Positions 1 to 10,436 are shown, counted from the stretch's first letter. The stretch is DNA of 64,000 nucleotides from Streptomyces netropsis (GCF_014203545.1 NZ_JACHJG010000016.1:131065-195064); one strand, 5' to 3'. The notes: generated from the letters alone by a model not told the origin. Translations and numbers: made by a program.

Positions 1-408
1 CCGGGTCGGCGAGCCGGGTCCGAGCAGCGCGGCCGCCCGCCCCAGCGCGGCGCGTGCCTCGTCGGCCCGGTCACGTACCCCCAAAAGGGTGGACGCGTAC
101 GCGAGATGACCCCGTTCGCAGGCCGCCGCCCCGCGTTCCTCGTCGTCCATGGCCAGAGCTTCCGCCGACCGCAGTGCGTCCTCGGCGTCCCCCCAACCCT
201 TCGCCGTGAACATGCACCGTTCGATCAGCACCGCCGTGCGCCGCAGCGCCACCCCCGCCTCCGCCGCGGCGCGCGGCGAGAGGAGCGCGGCGGCGTCCTC
301 CCAGCAGGCGCGCGACCGCAGCCGCCACACGGCTCGTTCGAGTGGATCGTCCCCTTGTGGATCCGGTCCTTGTGGTCCCCATGGCTCCGACAACCCAGAA
401 TTCCGCAT
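1..408 (-). CDS. Helical (TPR-like) repeat protein, N-terminal part
   Basis: The minus-strand frame runs off the left edge, so only about 136 N-terminal residues are present. It starts at the ATG complementary to 406-408 (MRNSGLSEPWG). After a Pro/Gly-rich leader come Ala-, Leu- and Arg-rich amphipathic stretches (AVWRLRSRACWEDAAALL, EDALRSAEALAMDDEE, EARAALGRAAALLG) of the kind seen in TPR-type solenoids. No catalytic motif or transmembrane segment is visible. No specific function can be given; a tetratricopeptide-like scaffold or regulator is the best description. The neighbour to the right is divergent and lies across a 531-bp gap. Confidence 0.6.
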   Translation of the reverse strand, partial: MRNSGLSEPWGPQGPDPQGDDPLERAVWRLRSRACWEDAAALLSPRAAAEAGVALRRTAVLIERCMFTAKGWGDAEDALRSAEALAMDDEERGAAACERGHLAYASTLLGVRDRADEARAALGRAAALLGPGSPTR

Positions 409-939
409 GGCGGTATCCGCCACAGTGCCCTCCCCAAGCGCGCCGTCGAGCTGGAAGCCGTGCCCGCATCTCAGCACGGGGACCCGGGCGCGGCCAAGGG
501 TCAGGTGTGAACCGATTCACAAACCCGTGGACGGTCCACGGCCGTCCTGCGCGCTCGCGCGGCGGCCGAAGTCCGTTGCGTCCGAAGAGGGTTGTCGAAC
601 CCTCGTGTCCCGCGACTCCCAGCGGTAGCGGCAGGTTACCGAAGAGATCGCAGGCCATAGCCCCGCCGCGGTCGCGGCGGCGGGGTGTTCGAACACCGGA
701 CGGGCCCGCCCGTCGGCGGGCGTTCGGGCGGGTGCCGGCGCCGCGTGCGGGTTCCGGCCGGGCCGCGCGGAAAATGCCTCGATTCCGGTGGCGTGACCCT
801 GGCAGGATGACGGCTCGCCGCCGCACACGATGCCGACGGCGTCCCACCGCACACGACACAGGAGTCACGTACATGCGCCGAAGCCTCGGAAACCCCCAGC
901 GCCCTGACCGGACGACTGTTCCCGAGGACTTCTTCGCCC
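409..939. other. Intergenic region between divergent genes
   Basis: This 531-bp region separates the minus-strand repeat protein from the ribosomal protection GTPase. It holds one strong GC hairpin (661-685) and a short ORF with its own ribosome binding site (873-1001). I see no other gene with convincing codon bias. Confidence 0.5.
661..685. terminator. GC-rich hairpin upstream of the resistance-type GTPase
   Basis: A perfect 9-bp stem (CCCCGCCGC / GCGGCGGGG) encloses a 7-nt loop. No T-run follows. It lies about 255 bp upstream of the GTPase start and could be a terminator or part of an attenuating leader. Confidence 0.4.
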
Positions 940-1001
940 ATGCGTACTCCGCAGCACCGCACGCTCAACATCGGCATCCTGGCGCACGTCGACGCCGGTA
1001 A
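873..1001 (+). CDS. Possible leader ORF overlapping the GTPase start
   Basis: ATG at 873 has a better ribosome binding site (AGGAG, 8-nt spacer) than the main gene downstream. The 42-residue, Arg/His/Pro-rich ORF ends at TAA 999-1001, so it overlaps the first 62 bases of the GTPase gene in another frame. No protein family is recognisable. It may be a translated leader coupled to GTPase expression, as leaders are in several ribosome-targeting resistance genes, or a chance ORF. Confidence 0.3.
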   Translation: MRRSLGNPQRPDRTTVPEDFFAHAYSAAPHAQHRHPGARRRR

Positions 1002-2916
1002 GACCAGTCTCACCGAGCGCCTACTGTTCGACACCGGCGCCATCGACCGGCTCGGCAGTGTCGACGCCGGCAGCACCCGGACCGACACCGGCGAGCTCGA
1101 ACGCCGCCGCGGCATCACCATCCGCACCGCCGTCGCCCCCTTGACCCTCGGCGATCTGCGGGTCAACCTCATCGACACCCCCGGCCACAGCGACTTCATC
1201 GCCGAGGTGGAGCGCGCCCTCGGTGTGCTCGACGGCGCGGTGCTCGTGCTGTCCGCCGTGGAGGGCGTGCAGGCACAGACGCGCGTGCTGATGAAGACCC
1301 TGCGGCGGCTGCGGCTGCCGACGCTGGTGTTCGTCAACAAGACCGACCGCGCGGGCGCCCGCGAAGCGGGACTGCTGGCCGACGTCCGTCACCGGCTCAC
1401 CCCGCACATCGTGCCGATGGGCACGGTCCGCGACCTCGGCACCCCCGCCGCCCGTACGGTCCCGGGCTCGCTCGCCGACCCGGACTTCCGCGACCTGGTG
1501 GCGGAAGCCCTGGCCGAAGGTGACGACGCGCTCCTCGCGGACCTCGTCGCCGGGCACGTCCCCACCGCCCGGGAGCTGGCGACCCGGCTGGCCGACCGCA
1601 CCGGCCGCGGCCTGGCGTACCCGGTCTTCTTCGGCTCGGCGCTGTCCGGGCAGGGCGTGGACGCGCTGCTCGACGGCATCGCGTCCCTGCTGCCGCCCGC
1701 GCCCGCGACTGACCGGAACGCCGGATCGACCGGCACGGTGTTCGCCGTCGAGCGCGGCACCTGCGGGGAGAAGACGGCGTATCTGCGGCTGTTCGCGGGC
1801 GAGCTGTCCGAGCGGGAGCGGATCACCCTGCGCCGGCCCGAGGCGGACGGGACGCCGGGGGAACACACCGGCCGGATCACCGGACTGAAGGTCGTCGGAG
1901 CCCCGGCCGCGGAGCCGCTCACCGCGGGCGGCATCGCGCGGATCCGGGGTCTGCCGCGGGTCCGCGTCGGGGACCGGCTCGGTCCCGAGCCCCACGGGGA
2001 CACCGAGCCGCACTTCGCGCCGCCGAGCCTGGAGACCGTCGTCCGGCCCGTCCGCCCGGACGACGCGGCCCGGCTGCACTCCGCGCTGACCGCCCTCGCC
2101 GACCAGGACCCGCTGATCGGCACCCGCGCCCTGCCGGGCGGCGGCACGTCGGTGCTGCTCTACGGCGAGGTGCAGAAGGAGATCGTCGCGGCGACGCTGA
2201 GCACGGAGTTCGGCGTCGACGCCCTGTTCGAGCCGAGCCGCGCGGTGTACCGGGAGCGGCCGACGGGGACCGGAGAGGCGTACGAGGAGATCGACCGGCA
2301 CGGCGGCCATGTCTTCTGGGCCACGGTCGGGCTGCGCGTCGCGCCGGGCGCGCCGGGCTCGGGCACGGTGTTCCGCCGCGACACCGAACTCGGCGCCCTC
2401 CCGCTCGCCTTCGACCGTGCCGTCGAGGAGACGGTCACCCGCACCCTCGCACAGGGCCTGCACGGCTGGCAGGTCACCGACTGCGTCGTCACCCTGACCC
2501 GATCCGGCTTCGTCGGCCCCATGAGCACCGCCGCCGACTTCCGCTCCCTGACCCCGCTGGTCCTGATGCGCGCGCTCGCCGCGGCGGGCACCCGCGTCTA
2601 CGAACCGTGCCTGGACTACGAACTGGAGCTGCCGCTCGACACCTTGAGCGCGGCGACGGCCGCGCTGGCCGCGCTCGGGGCGGAGATCCGCGACACGTCG
2701 GGCGGCACGGACTCCTGGCTGGTGACGGGCGTCATCTCGGCCGCCCGCGCGGCCGATTTCGAGCGTCGCCTGCCGGCCCTCGCCCGGGGCGAGGCCACCT
2801 GGTGGGCGACCCCCGCCGCCGACCGCCCCCACCCGGGTGAACCACCGGCCCGCGCCCGCACCGGTGCCGACCCCCTCAACCGGGCCGAGTACCTGCGGCA
2901 CCTCGGCCGGGTGTGA
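940..2916 (+). CDS. Ribosomal protection GTPase, OtrA/TetM type
   Basis: The 658-residue protein has the EF-G-like layout of tetracycline ribosomal protection proteins. G1 is AHVDAGKTSL near residue 15, the effector region includes RRGITIRTA, G3 is DTPGHSDF near residue 86, and NKTD is G4. EF-G domain II and C-terminal domains follow (SLETVVRP, EVQKEI, and WATVGLRV near 460). Length and sequence style match Streptomyces Otr(A) (about 660 aa) much better than housekeeping EF-G (about 700 aa). Family members use GTP to displace tetracycline from the 30S ribosome. No tetracycline biosynthesis genes lie nearby, so it may be intrinsic resistance or have another ribosome-related role. The start is the ATG giving MRTPQHRTLNIGIL; its RBS (GAGG, long spacer) is weak. 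Confidence 0.85.
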   Translation: MRTPQHRTLNIGILAHVDAGKTSLTERLLFDTGAIDRLGSVDAGSTRTDTGELERRRGITIRTAVAPLTLGDLRVNLIDTPGHSDFIAEVERALGVLDGAVLVLSAVEGVQAQTRVLMKTLRRLRLPTLVFVNKTDRAGAREAGLLADVRHRLTPHIVPMGTVRDLGTPAARTVPGSLADPDFRDLVAEALAEGDDALLADLVAGHVPTARELATRLADRTGRGLAYPVFFGSALSGQGVDALLDGIASLLPPAPATDRNAGSTGTVFAVERGTCGEKTAYLRLFAGELSERERITLRRPEADGTPGEHTGRITGLKVVGAPAAEPLTAGGIARIRGLPRVRVGDRLGPEPHGDTEPHFAPPSLETVVRPVRPDDAARLHSALTALADQDPLIGTRALPGGGTSVLLYGEVQKEIVAATLSTEFGVDALFEPSRAVYRERPTGTGEAYEEIDRHGGHVFWATVGLRVAPGAPGSGTVFRRDTELGALPLAFDRAVEETVTRTLAQGLHGWQVTDCVVTLTRSGFVGPMSTAADFRSLTPLVLMRALAAAGTRVYEPCLDYELELPLDTLSAATAALAALGAEIRDTSGGTDSWLVTGVISAARAADFERRLPALARGEATWWATPAADRPHPGEPPARARTGADPLNRAEYLRHLGRV

Positions 2917-2945
2917 CGGCCGGGCCGGAGCCGTGCCGAGGTGCG

Positions 2946-4649
2946 TCAGCTCATCCGCAGGGCCAGGAAGAAGTCCAGCTTGTCCTCCAGGCGCGACAGA
3001 TCGCGGCCCGTCAGTTGCTCGATCCGGCCCACCCGGTAGCGCAGGGTGTTCACATGCAGGTGCAGGCGCGTCGCACAGCGGGTCCAGGAGCCGTCGCAGT
3101 CGAGGAACGCCTCCAGCGTCGGGATCAGCTCGGCGCGGTGGCGGCGGTCGTAGTCGCGCAGCGGGTCCAGCAGACGGGCGGTGAAGGCGCGGCGGACGTC
3201 GTCGGGGACGAAGGGGAGGAGCAGGACGTGGGAGGCCAGCTCCTGGTGGCCCGCGGCGCAGACGCGGCCGGGGCGGGCCGCCGCCACGCGGCGGGCGTGG
3301 CGGGCCTCCTCCAGGGCGCCGCGCAGCCCCTCCGCCGAGTGCACGGCCGCGCTGACGCCCAGCGTCAGACGACCGTCGTCGGCGAGGCCCCGGGAGAGGG
3401 GCTCGCGGACGGCGGCGAGGAGCGCGTCGGCGTGCAGACCGGTGACGGCGGCGGCGTCCTCCGCGTCGGCGGGGCCGGCGGACACGGAAGGCACCGAGGG
3501 GGCCGGGGGCACCGAGGGGAGGGGCACCAGCGCGACCGCCTCATCACCCGTGTGGGCGACAGCGATGCGGTCGGAGGGGTCGGGGCCGATCGCGCCGGGG
3601 TCGACCAGCACCTCCTCCAGCAGGGCCTGGGCGACCGGACCGCCGGGGATGTCGCCGCCCTCCCACTCGACCCGGGCCACGACGATCTGCCAGTGCGGGG
3701 CCGTGCCCAGCCCGGGCAGCAGCACCGGCGCGGCCACCCGCAGCCGGGCCGCGATCTCGGCCGGGGCGGCACCCGTCTGGACCAGCTCGAGCACTTCCTG
3801 CGCGAGCCGGCGCCGTACCGTACGGGCGGCTTCCCGCCGGTCGCGCTCGACGGCGATCAGCTGGGTGACGCCGTGCAGCAGGTCCAGCCGCTCCTCCGGC
3901 CAGTCACCGGCGTCCGCCTCGACGGCCAGCAGCCAGTCGGACAGGACCGTCTCGCGCAGATCGCGGCCGCTGCTGCGAATGGGGAACAGCGAGTACGTGG
4001 CACCGGCGGTGGTGATGCGGTGCGGGCCGCGCCGGCCGGTGCGCGAGGCGGCCAGGTGCTCGCCCGCGAGGGTGGCGCTGACCGCGGCGGGCAGTGCGGG
4101 CCCGGCCCCCGCCAGCGAGGAGCCCGCGATGGGGCGGCCGCTGGGGGAGAGCACCCAGGCCCGCAGGTCCAGGTCGGAGCCGAGCAGATCGAGGACCACC
4201 TCGGGGCCGCCGCCCGCAGGGCCCGCGGTCATCAGCCGGCGGTGCCGGTCCACGACCGCCGCCAGGTCGCCGGCCCGTTCGCCGGAGACCTGCCGCACGA
4301 CGTGCTCGGTGATGGACGCGAAGGACACGTCCTCGTCGACGGAGAACAGCGGCATCCGGTGCCGCGCACAGGCCAGCACCAGGTCGTCGGGGGTGGAGGC
4401 CATCTCCGCCTCGCCCGCCGCGAGCCCCGCCACCCCGGCCGCCGCCAGGATCCGGACGAACCGCTCGGAGTCCTCCGGCTCGCGCCGCCAGGCGAGCCCG
4501 GTGAGCACCAGCTCACCGCCGGACAGATACCGGCTCGGGTCCCGCAGGTCGGTGGTCATCACGCCGCGCACGGTGCGGTCCAGCTCGTCCTCGCCGCCGA
4601 GCAGCCGAAGGCCCAGCGCATCCGTCTCCAGCAGTGCGCGCAGCCGCAT
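2946..4649 (-). CDS. pucR: PucR-family transcriptional regulator of purine catabolism
   Basis: The 567-residue protein starts MRLRALLETDALGLRLLGG, the typical PucR opening; an open extension upstream has no RBS. The N-terminal PucR-like sensor domain covers roughly residues 1-130. A GGDEF-like middle region follows. The C-terminal HTH_30 domain ends the protein, with the hallmark DGSWTRCATRLHLHVNTLRYR and a closing RLEDKLDFFLALRM. It is transcribed divergently from the xanthine dehydrogenase subunit genes, the arrangement expected for their regulator. In Bacillus, PucR controls purine degradation genes in response to allantoin and related compounds; the effector here cannot be read from sequence. 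Confidence 0.88.
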   Translation of the reverse strand: MRLRALLETDALGLRLLGGEDELDRTVRGVMTTDLRDPSRYLSGGELVLTGLAWRREPEDSERFVRILAAAGVAGLAAGEAEMASTPDDLVLACARHRMPLFSVDEDVSFASITEHVVRQVSGERAGDLAAVVDRHRRLMTAGPAGGGPEVVLDLLGSDLDLRAWVLSPSGRPIAGSSLAGAGPALPAAVSATLAGEHLAASRTGRRGPHRITTAGATYSLFPIRSSGRDLRETVLSDWLLAVEADAGDWPEERLDLLHGVTQLIAVERDRREAARTVRRRLAQEVLELVQTGAAPAEIAARLRVAAPVLLPGLGTAPHWQIVVARVEWEGGDIPGGPVAQALLEEVLVDPGAIGPDPSDRIAVAHTGDEAVALVPLPSVPPAPSVPSVSAGPADAEDAAAVTGLHADALLAAVREPLSRGLADDGRLTLGVSAAVHSAEGLRGALEEARHARRVAAARPGRVCAAGHQELASHVLLLPFVPDDVRRAFTARLLDPLRDYDRRHRAELIPTLEAFLDCDGSWTRCATRLHLHVNTLRYRVGRIEQLTGRDLSRLEDKLDFFLALRMS

Positions 4650-4891
4650 CGTGGTCGCCGCCGATCTGTCTTGTTTGTCACCAGTGGAATGCCGTGAGGT
4701 TTCCGAACCCCGTCTTTCGTTCGAATCTACAAGACATGGGCCACGGCCAGCCAACCGCTTCATGGTTTCCGTGACTGCACCCGGGCGCCCGCACCTCTGT
4801 GTACTGGGCCCACTCCGCGTGAACAGGACATGAACCGCCCCGCAGAAGCACCCCCCTCGCAGCGCCCTCGAGACTCGAGAAGAGAACATCC
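4650..4891. promoter_or_regulatory. Divergent promoter region pucR / xanthine dehydrogenase operon
   Basis: This 242-bp gap is AT-richer than its flanks (around 4660-4735) and must hold both divergent promoters and the likely PucR operator. Short symmetric elements are present, such as TTCGTTCGAA-like sequence near 4717-4726, but no operator can be assigned with confidence. Confidence 0.45.
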
Positions 4892-5769
4892 ATGGACTTC
4901 CTGCGCCCTGCCAGCTGGGAGGAGGCTCTCGCCGCGAAGGCGGAGCACCCCACGGCTGTGCCCATCGCGGGTGGTACGGACGTGATGGTCGAGATCAACT
5001 TCGACCACCGCCGGCCGGAGTACCTGCTGGATCTCAACCGCATCGGCGAACTCTACGAATGGGAGGTCGGCGAGCGCGACGTCCGCCTCGGCGCCGCCGT
5101 GCCCTACACCCGGATCATGGACCACCTGCGCGCGGAGCTGCCCGGCCTCGCGCTCGCCTCGCACACCGTCGGCTCCCCGCAGATCCGCAACCGCGGCAGC
5201 GTCGGCGGCAACCTCGGCGCCGCCTCCCCGGCGGGCGACGCGCACCCCGCGCTGCTGGCGGCGGGCGCCGACGTCGAGGCGGTGTCCGTGCGCGGCACCC
5301 GGCTGATCCCGGTCGAGGAGTTCTACACCGGGGTCAAGCGCAACGCCCTGGAGCCCGACGAACTGATCCGGGCCGTGCGCATCCGCAAGGCCGACGGGCC
5401 GCAGGCGTTCTCCAAGGTCGGCACCCGCAACGCCATGGTCATCGCCGTCTGTGCCTTCGGCCTCGCCCTGCACCCCGGGACCCGCACGGTCAGGACCGGC
5501 ATCGGCTCCGCCGCGCCCACGCCCGTCCGGGCCCGGGCGGCGGAGGACTTCCTTCAGGCGGCGCTCGCCGAGGGCGGCTTCTGGGACTCCGGGCGGATCA
5601 TCACCCCCTCGGTCGCCCGGCAGTTCGCCGAACTCGCCGCCGGCGCCTGCAACCCGATCGACGACGTGCGCGGCAGCGCCGAGTACCGCAGGCACGCGGT
5701 GGCCGTCATGGCCCGCCGCACCCTCGGCTGGACCTGGGACGCGTACCGTGGAAACGAGAGGAGCGCATC

Positions 5770-5779
<10 letters not shown>
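4892..5779 (+). CDS. Xanthine dehydrogenase FAD-binding subunit
   Basis: This 295-residue protein is of the CO dehydrogenase/xanthine dehydrogenase FAD-subunit family. Both FAD-binding signatures are visible: IAGGTDVMVE near residue 28 and RNRGSVGGNLGAASPAGD near residue 100. It passes electrons from the iron-sulfur subunit to NAD+. It is first of three structural genes; its stop overlaps the next start by 10 bases, indicating translational coupling. It corresponds to B. subtilis PucC or E. coli XdhB. Confidence 0.9.
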
Positions 5780-6351
<572 letters not shown>

Positions 6352-6353
6352 GG

Positions 6354-8741
6354 ATGTCCGTCACGCGCACCCCCACCAGCCTGACCCAGGGCAGCCGCAC
6401 CAAGGGCGGCATCGGCGAGTCCACCCTCCGACCCGACGGCACCCTCAAGGTGACCGGCGAGTTCGCCTACGCCTCCGACCTGTGGCACGAGGACATGCTC
6501 TGGGGCTTCACCCTCCGCAGCCCGTACGCCCACGCGCGGATCGTCTCCGTCGACATCGCCGAAGCGCTGGCCACCGCCGGTGTCGAGACCGTCATGACCT
6601 ACGCCGACCTGCCCGCCGAGACCCGCTACGGACTGGAGATCAAGGACACCCCCGTCCTCGCCGACGGCGTCGTCCGCTGTCACGGCGAGCCCGTCGCCCT
6701 CGTCGCCGCGGACCACCCCGAGACCGCCCGCCGCGCCGCCGCCAAGATCAAGGTCGAGTACGCCGAACTGCCCGTCGTCGTCGACGAGGAGAGCGCCACC
6801 GGGCCCGGAGCCCCGCTGCTCCACCCCGGCCGTAGCGACCACCACGCCGGTCACGTCCCGCACCCCAACATCGTCCACCGGCAGCCCATCGTCCGCGGCG
6901 ACGTCGCCGCCGCGAAGGCCCGGGCCGACGTCGTCGTCTCCGGCGACTACGAGGTGGGCATGCAGGACCAGGCGTTCCTGGGCCCCGAGTCCGGGCTCGC
7001 CGTGCCCGCCGAGGACGGCGGCGTCGACCTCTACATCGCCACCCAGTGGCTGCACGCCGACCTCGGCCAACTCGCTCCGGTCCTCGGCCTGCCCGAGGAC
7101 AAGGTGCGGATGACGCTGTCCGGCGTCGGCGGTGCCTTCGGCGGCCGCGAGGACCTCTCCATGCAGGCCCACGCGTGCCTGCTCGCCCTGCGCACCGGCA
7201 AACCCGTCAAGATCGTCTACAACCGCTTCGAGTCCTTCTTCGGCCACGTCCACCGCCACCCCGCCAAGCTCCACTACGAGCACGGGGCGACCAAGGACGG
7301 CAAGCTCCTCTACATGACCTGCCGCATCGTGCTGGACGGCGGCGCGTACGCCTCCTCCTCCCCGGCCGTCGTCGGCAACGCCGCCTCGCTCTCCGTCGGC
7401 CCGTACGTCGTGGACAACGTCGACATCGAGGCCATAGCGCTCTACACCAACAACCCGCCCTGCGGCGCGATGCGCGGCTTCGGGGCGGTCCAGGCGTGCT
7501 TCGCCTACGAGGCGCAGATGGACAAGCTCGCCGCCGAACTGGGCATGGACCCGGTCGAGTTCCGCCGCCGCAACGCCATGGCGCAAGGGGCGGTCATGCC
7601 CACCGGCCAGGTCGTCGACTCCCCGGCCCCGGTCGCCGAACTGCTGCGCCGGGTCAAGGCGATGCCGTTGCCGCCCGAGCGGCAGTGGCTCAGCGCGGGC
7701 AGTCCGGGCGGCTCCGTCGACGTACGGGCGCTGCCCGGCGGGCTGTCCAACACCACGCATGGCGAGGGCGTCGTCCGGGGAGTCGGCTATGCCGTCGGCA
7801 TCAAGAACGTCGGCTTCTCCGAGGGCTTCGACGACTACTCCACCGCCCGGGTCCGCCTGGAGGTCGTCGCCGGACAGCCCGTCGCGGTCGTGCACACCGC
7901 GATGGCCGAGGTCGGCCAGGGCGGTGTCACCGTGCACGCCCAGATCGCCCGTACCGAGCTGGGTGTCAGCCAGGTGAGCATCCAGCCGGCCGACACCCGC
8001 GTCGGCTCGGCGGGCTCCACCTCCGCCTCCCGCCAGACGTACGTCACCGGCGGCGCGGTCAAGCACGCCTGCGAGGCGGTGCGGGCCCGCGCCCTGGAAC
8101 TGGGCCGGGCCAAGTTCGGTACGTACCACCCGGCGTGGGCCCGTGCCGAACTCCTCCTGGAGGGCGGCAAGGTGGTCACCGACGGCGGCGAGGTCCTCGC
8201 CGATCTCGTCGACGTCCTCGGGGACGAGGCCGTCGACATCGAGCTCGAGTGGCGCCACCGCCCCACCCAGGCCTTCGACCTGGTCACCGGCCAGGGCTTC
8301 GGCCATGTGCAGTACTCGTTCGCCGCCCACCGCGCGGTCGTCGAGGTCGACACCGAGCTGGGCCTGGTCAAGGTCGTCGAGCTGGCCTGCGCCCAGGACG
8401 TCGGCAAGGCGCTCAACCCGCAGTCCGTCGTCGGCCAGATCCAGGGCGGCACCACCCAGGGCCTCGGCCTCGCGGTCATGGAGGAGATCGTCGTCTCGGA
8501 GGACGGGCGGGTGCGCAACCCCTCCTTCACCGACTATCTGATCCCCACCATCCTCGACACCCCGACCATCCCGGTCGACGTGCTCGAACTGGCCGACGAC
8601 CACGCCCCCTACGGGCTGCGCGGCGTCGGCGAGGCTCCCACCCTGTCCTCGACCCCGGCCGTCGTCTCCGCGATCCGCGCGGCGACGGGGCTGGCGCTGA
8701 ACCGGGTCCCGGTGCGTCCCGAACACCTCACCGGGACCTGA
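6354..8741 (+). CDS. Xanthine dehydrogenase molybdopterin subunit
   Basis: The 795-residue large subunit hydroxylates hypoxanthine and xanthine at the molybdenum centre. Family landmarks are GGIGESTLRPDGTLKVTGE at the N-terminus, GGAFGGRED (cofactor contact), AMRGFGAVQ, and the C-terminal GVGEAPTLSS whose Glu (about residue 760) is the usual catalytic base. Its ATG overlaps the preceding gene's terminal region by position only (stop at 6349-6351, start at 6354). It corresponds to B. subtilis PucD. The protein is complete. Confidence 0.9.
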   Translation: MSVTRTPTSLTQGSRTKGGIGESTLRPDGTLKVTGEFAYASDLWHEDMLWGFTLRSPYAHARIVSVDIAEALATAGVETVMTYADLPAETRYGLEIKDTPVLADGVVRCHGEPVALVAADHPETARRAAAKIKVEYAELPVVVDEESATGPGAPLLHPGRSDHHAGHVPHPNIVHRQPIVRGDVAAAKARADVVVSGDYEVGMQDQAFLGPESGLAVPAEDGGVDLYIATQWLHADLGQLAPVLGLPEDKVRMTLSGVGGAFGGREDLSMQAHACLLALRTGKPVKIVYNRFESFFGHVHRHPAKLHYEHGATKDGKLLYMTCRIVLDGGAYASSSPAVVGNAASLSVGPYVVDNVDIEAIALYTNNPPCGAMRGFGAVQACFAYEAQMDKLAAELGMDPVEFRRRNAMAQGAVMPTGQVVDSPAPVAELLRRVKAMPLPPERQWLSAGSPGGSVDVRALPGGLSNTTHGEGVVRGVGYAVGIKNVGFSEGFDDYSTARVRLEVVAGQPVAVVHTAMAEVGQGGVTVHAQIARTELGVSQVSIQPADTRVGSAGSTSASRQTYVTGGAVKHACEAVRARALELGRAKFGTYHPAWARAELLLEGGKVVTDGGEVLADLVDVLGDEAVDIELEWRHRPTQAFDLVTGQGFGHVQYSFAAHRAVVEVDTELGLVKVVELACAQDVGKALNPQSVVGQIQGGTTQGLGLAVMEEIVVSEDGRVRNPSFTDYLIPTILDTPTIPVDVLELADDHAPYGLRGVGEAPTLSSTPAVVSAIRAATGLALNRVPVRPEHLTGT

Positions 8742-8746
8742 CACCC

Positions 8747-8784
8747 GCCGTACGCGTCGCGCATCGGCGTGCGGCGCGTACGGC
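8747..8784. terminator. Hairpin after the xanthine dehydrogenase genes
   Basis: The outer 10-bp stem GCCGTACGCG / CGCGTACGGC is perfect, and inner pairs including wobbles extend it. It begins six bases after the large-subunit stop, so it probably ends or attenuates the message before the permease gene. Confidence 0.5.
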
Positions 8785-8942
8785 ACCTCTCGACCAGCAC
8801 CCCACCGCCTCGGCCCCGCGCCCCCCGGGGGCCGCCGCGGTGCCCCGTTCGTCTCGGGCCGTCCCCCGGGTCGTGCAGCCATGACACATCCCAAATCCCG
8901 CGCTCGCGTGGGTGCCCCTGTGAACCTTGGGAGTAGGCATTC

Positions 8943-10403
8943 ATGACCCAGTCATCCCTGGAGTCGGTGACCACGGCGGACGACGCGGGCGCGGGCTCGC
9001 GGCCGTCCGCCGGACGGTCCTGGCTCGACCGGTACTTCCACATCAGCCATCGGGGGTCCACCGTCCCCCGCGAGATACGCGGCGGCATCACCACCTTCAT
9101 GGCGATGTGTTACATCCTGCTGCTCAATCCGCTGATCCTCTCCGGCCCCGACGCCTCGAACCACACCCTCAGCCACGCGGGCCTCATCACCGCCACCGCC
9201 TTCGCCGCGGCCCTGTCGACCCTGCTCATGGGCTTCGTGGGCAAGGTGCCACTCGCGCTGGCCGCCGGGCTCGGGGTCTCCGGCGTGCTCTCCACCCAGG
9301 TCGCGCCCCACATGACCTGGCCGCAGGCGATGGGCATGTGCGTGATGTACGGGGCGGTGATCGTGCTCCTGGTCCTCACCGGCCTGCGCGAGCTGATCAT
9401 GAACGCCATCCCGCTGGCGCTCAAGCACGCCATCACCATGGGCATCGGCATGTTCATCGCCCTGATCGGCCTGGTGAAGGCCGGCTTCGTGCACGCCTCC
9501 ACGGGCGGCGGCCCGGTCACCCTGGGCCCGGCCGGAGAGCTCGCCGGCTGGCCCGTGCTGATCTTCTGTGTCACGCTCCTGATCGTCTTCATGCTCCAGG
9601 CCCGCGAGATGCCCGGCGCGATCCTCATCGGCATCGTCTCCGGCACGGTCCTCGCGGTCGTCGTCAACGCGGCCTTCGACCCCGGCCCCAAGGCCTGGCG
9701 GAGCGGTCCGCCCGAGCTGAAGGGCAGCGCGGTGTCCATGCCGGACTTCTCCCTCTTCGGGCAGGTGGAGTTCGGCGGCTGGGGTTCGGCGGGCGCCATG
9801 ACCGTCACCATGGTCGTCTTCACCCTGGTGCTGGCCGGCTTCTTCGACGCGATGGCCACCATCATCGGTGTCGGCACCGAGGCGAAGCTCGCCGACGACC
9901 GGGGCCGGATGCCGGGCCTCAGCAAGGCACTGTTCGTCGACGGCGCGGGCGGCGCGATCGGCGGGGTCTCCGGGGCGTCGGGCCAGACCGTCTTCATCGA
10001 GTCGGCCACCGGGGTCGGCGAGGGCGCCCGGACCGGACTGTCGTCCGTGGTGACCGGCCTGTTCTTCGCCGCCTGCCTGTTCTTCACCCCGGTCACCCGC
10101 GTCGTTCCCGGTGAAGTCGCTGCCGCGGCTCTGGTGGTCATCGGGGCGATGATGATGAGCAACGCCAGACACATCGACTGGAACGACCGGGCGGTGGCGA
10201 TCCCGGTCTTCCTCACCGTGGTGCTGATGCCCTTCACCTACTCCATCACCGCCGGGGTGGGGGCGGGCGTCATCGCCTACACCGCCATCAAGGCCGCCCA
10301 GGGCAAGTGGCGCGAGCCCGGTGCCTTCATGTGGGCACTGACCGTCGTCTTCGTCGGATACTTCGCCCTTCACCCCATCGAGCACTGGCTGGGCGTGAAA
10401 TAA
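8943..10403 (+). CDS. NCS2 (AzgA-type) purine permease
   Basis: The 486-residue membrane protein has about 12 hydrophobic segments. AzgA-type landmarks are GGITTFMAMCYILLLNP near residue 43, an LALAAGLG segment, GMFIALIGLVKAG near 175, and GVSGASGQTVFIESATGVGEGARTG near 340. This subfamily imports hypoxanthine, guanine or adenine by proton symport. Placed between xanthine dehydrogenase and its maturation factor, it likely supplies the enzyme's substrate. RBS GGGAGTAGG precedes the ATG. Confidence 0.87.
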   Translation: MTQSSLESVTTADDAGAGSRPSAGRSWLDRYFHISHRGSTVPREIRGGITTFMAMCYILLLNPLILSGPDASNHTLSHAGLITATAFAAALSTLLMGFVGKVPLALAAGLGVSGVLSTQVAPHMTWPQAMGMCVMYGAVIVLLVLTGLRELIMNAIPLALKHAITMGIGMFIALIGLVKAGFVHASTGGGPVTLGPAGELAGWPVLIFCVTLLIVFMLQAREMPGAILIGIVSGTVLAVVVNAAFDPGPKAWRSGPPELKGSAVSMPDFSLFGQVEFGGWGSAGAMTVTMVVFTLVLAGFFDAMATIIGVGTEAKLADDRGRMPGLSKALFVDGAGGAIGGVSGASGQTVFIESATGVGEGARTGLSSVVTGLFFAACLFFTPVTRVVPGEVAAAALVVIGAMMMSNARHIDWNDRAVAIPVFLTVVLMPFTYSITAGVGAGVIAYTAIKAAQGKWREPGAFMWALTVVFVGYFALHPIEHWLGVK

Positions 10404-10436
10404 CGCCCGTGGCCCGCACCCCGTAAGGAGACCGCC

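Noticed and set aside
2913..4697. Long plus-strand open frame opposite pucR
   Set aside because: The Gln/Arg/Gly-rich translation has no family features; the minus frame has full PucR domain structure.
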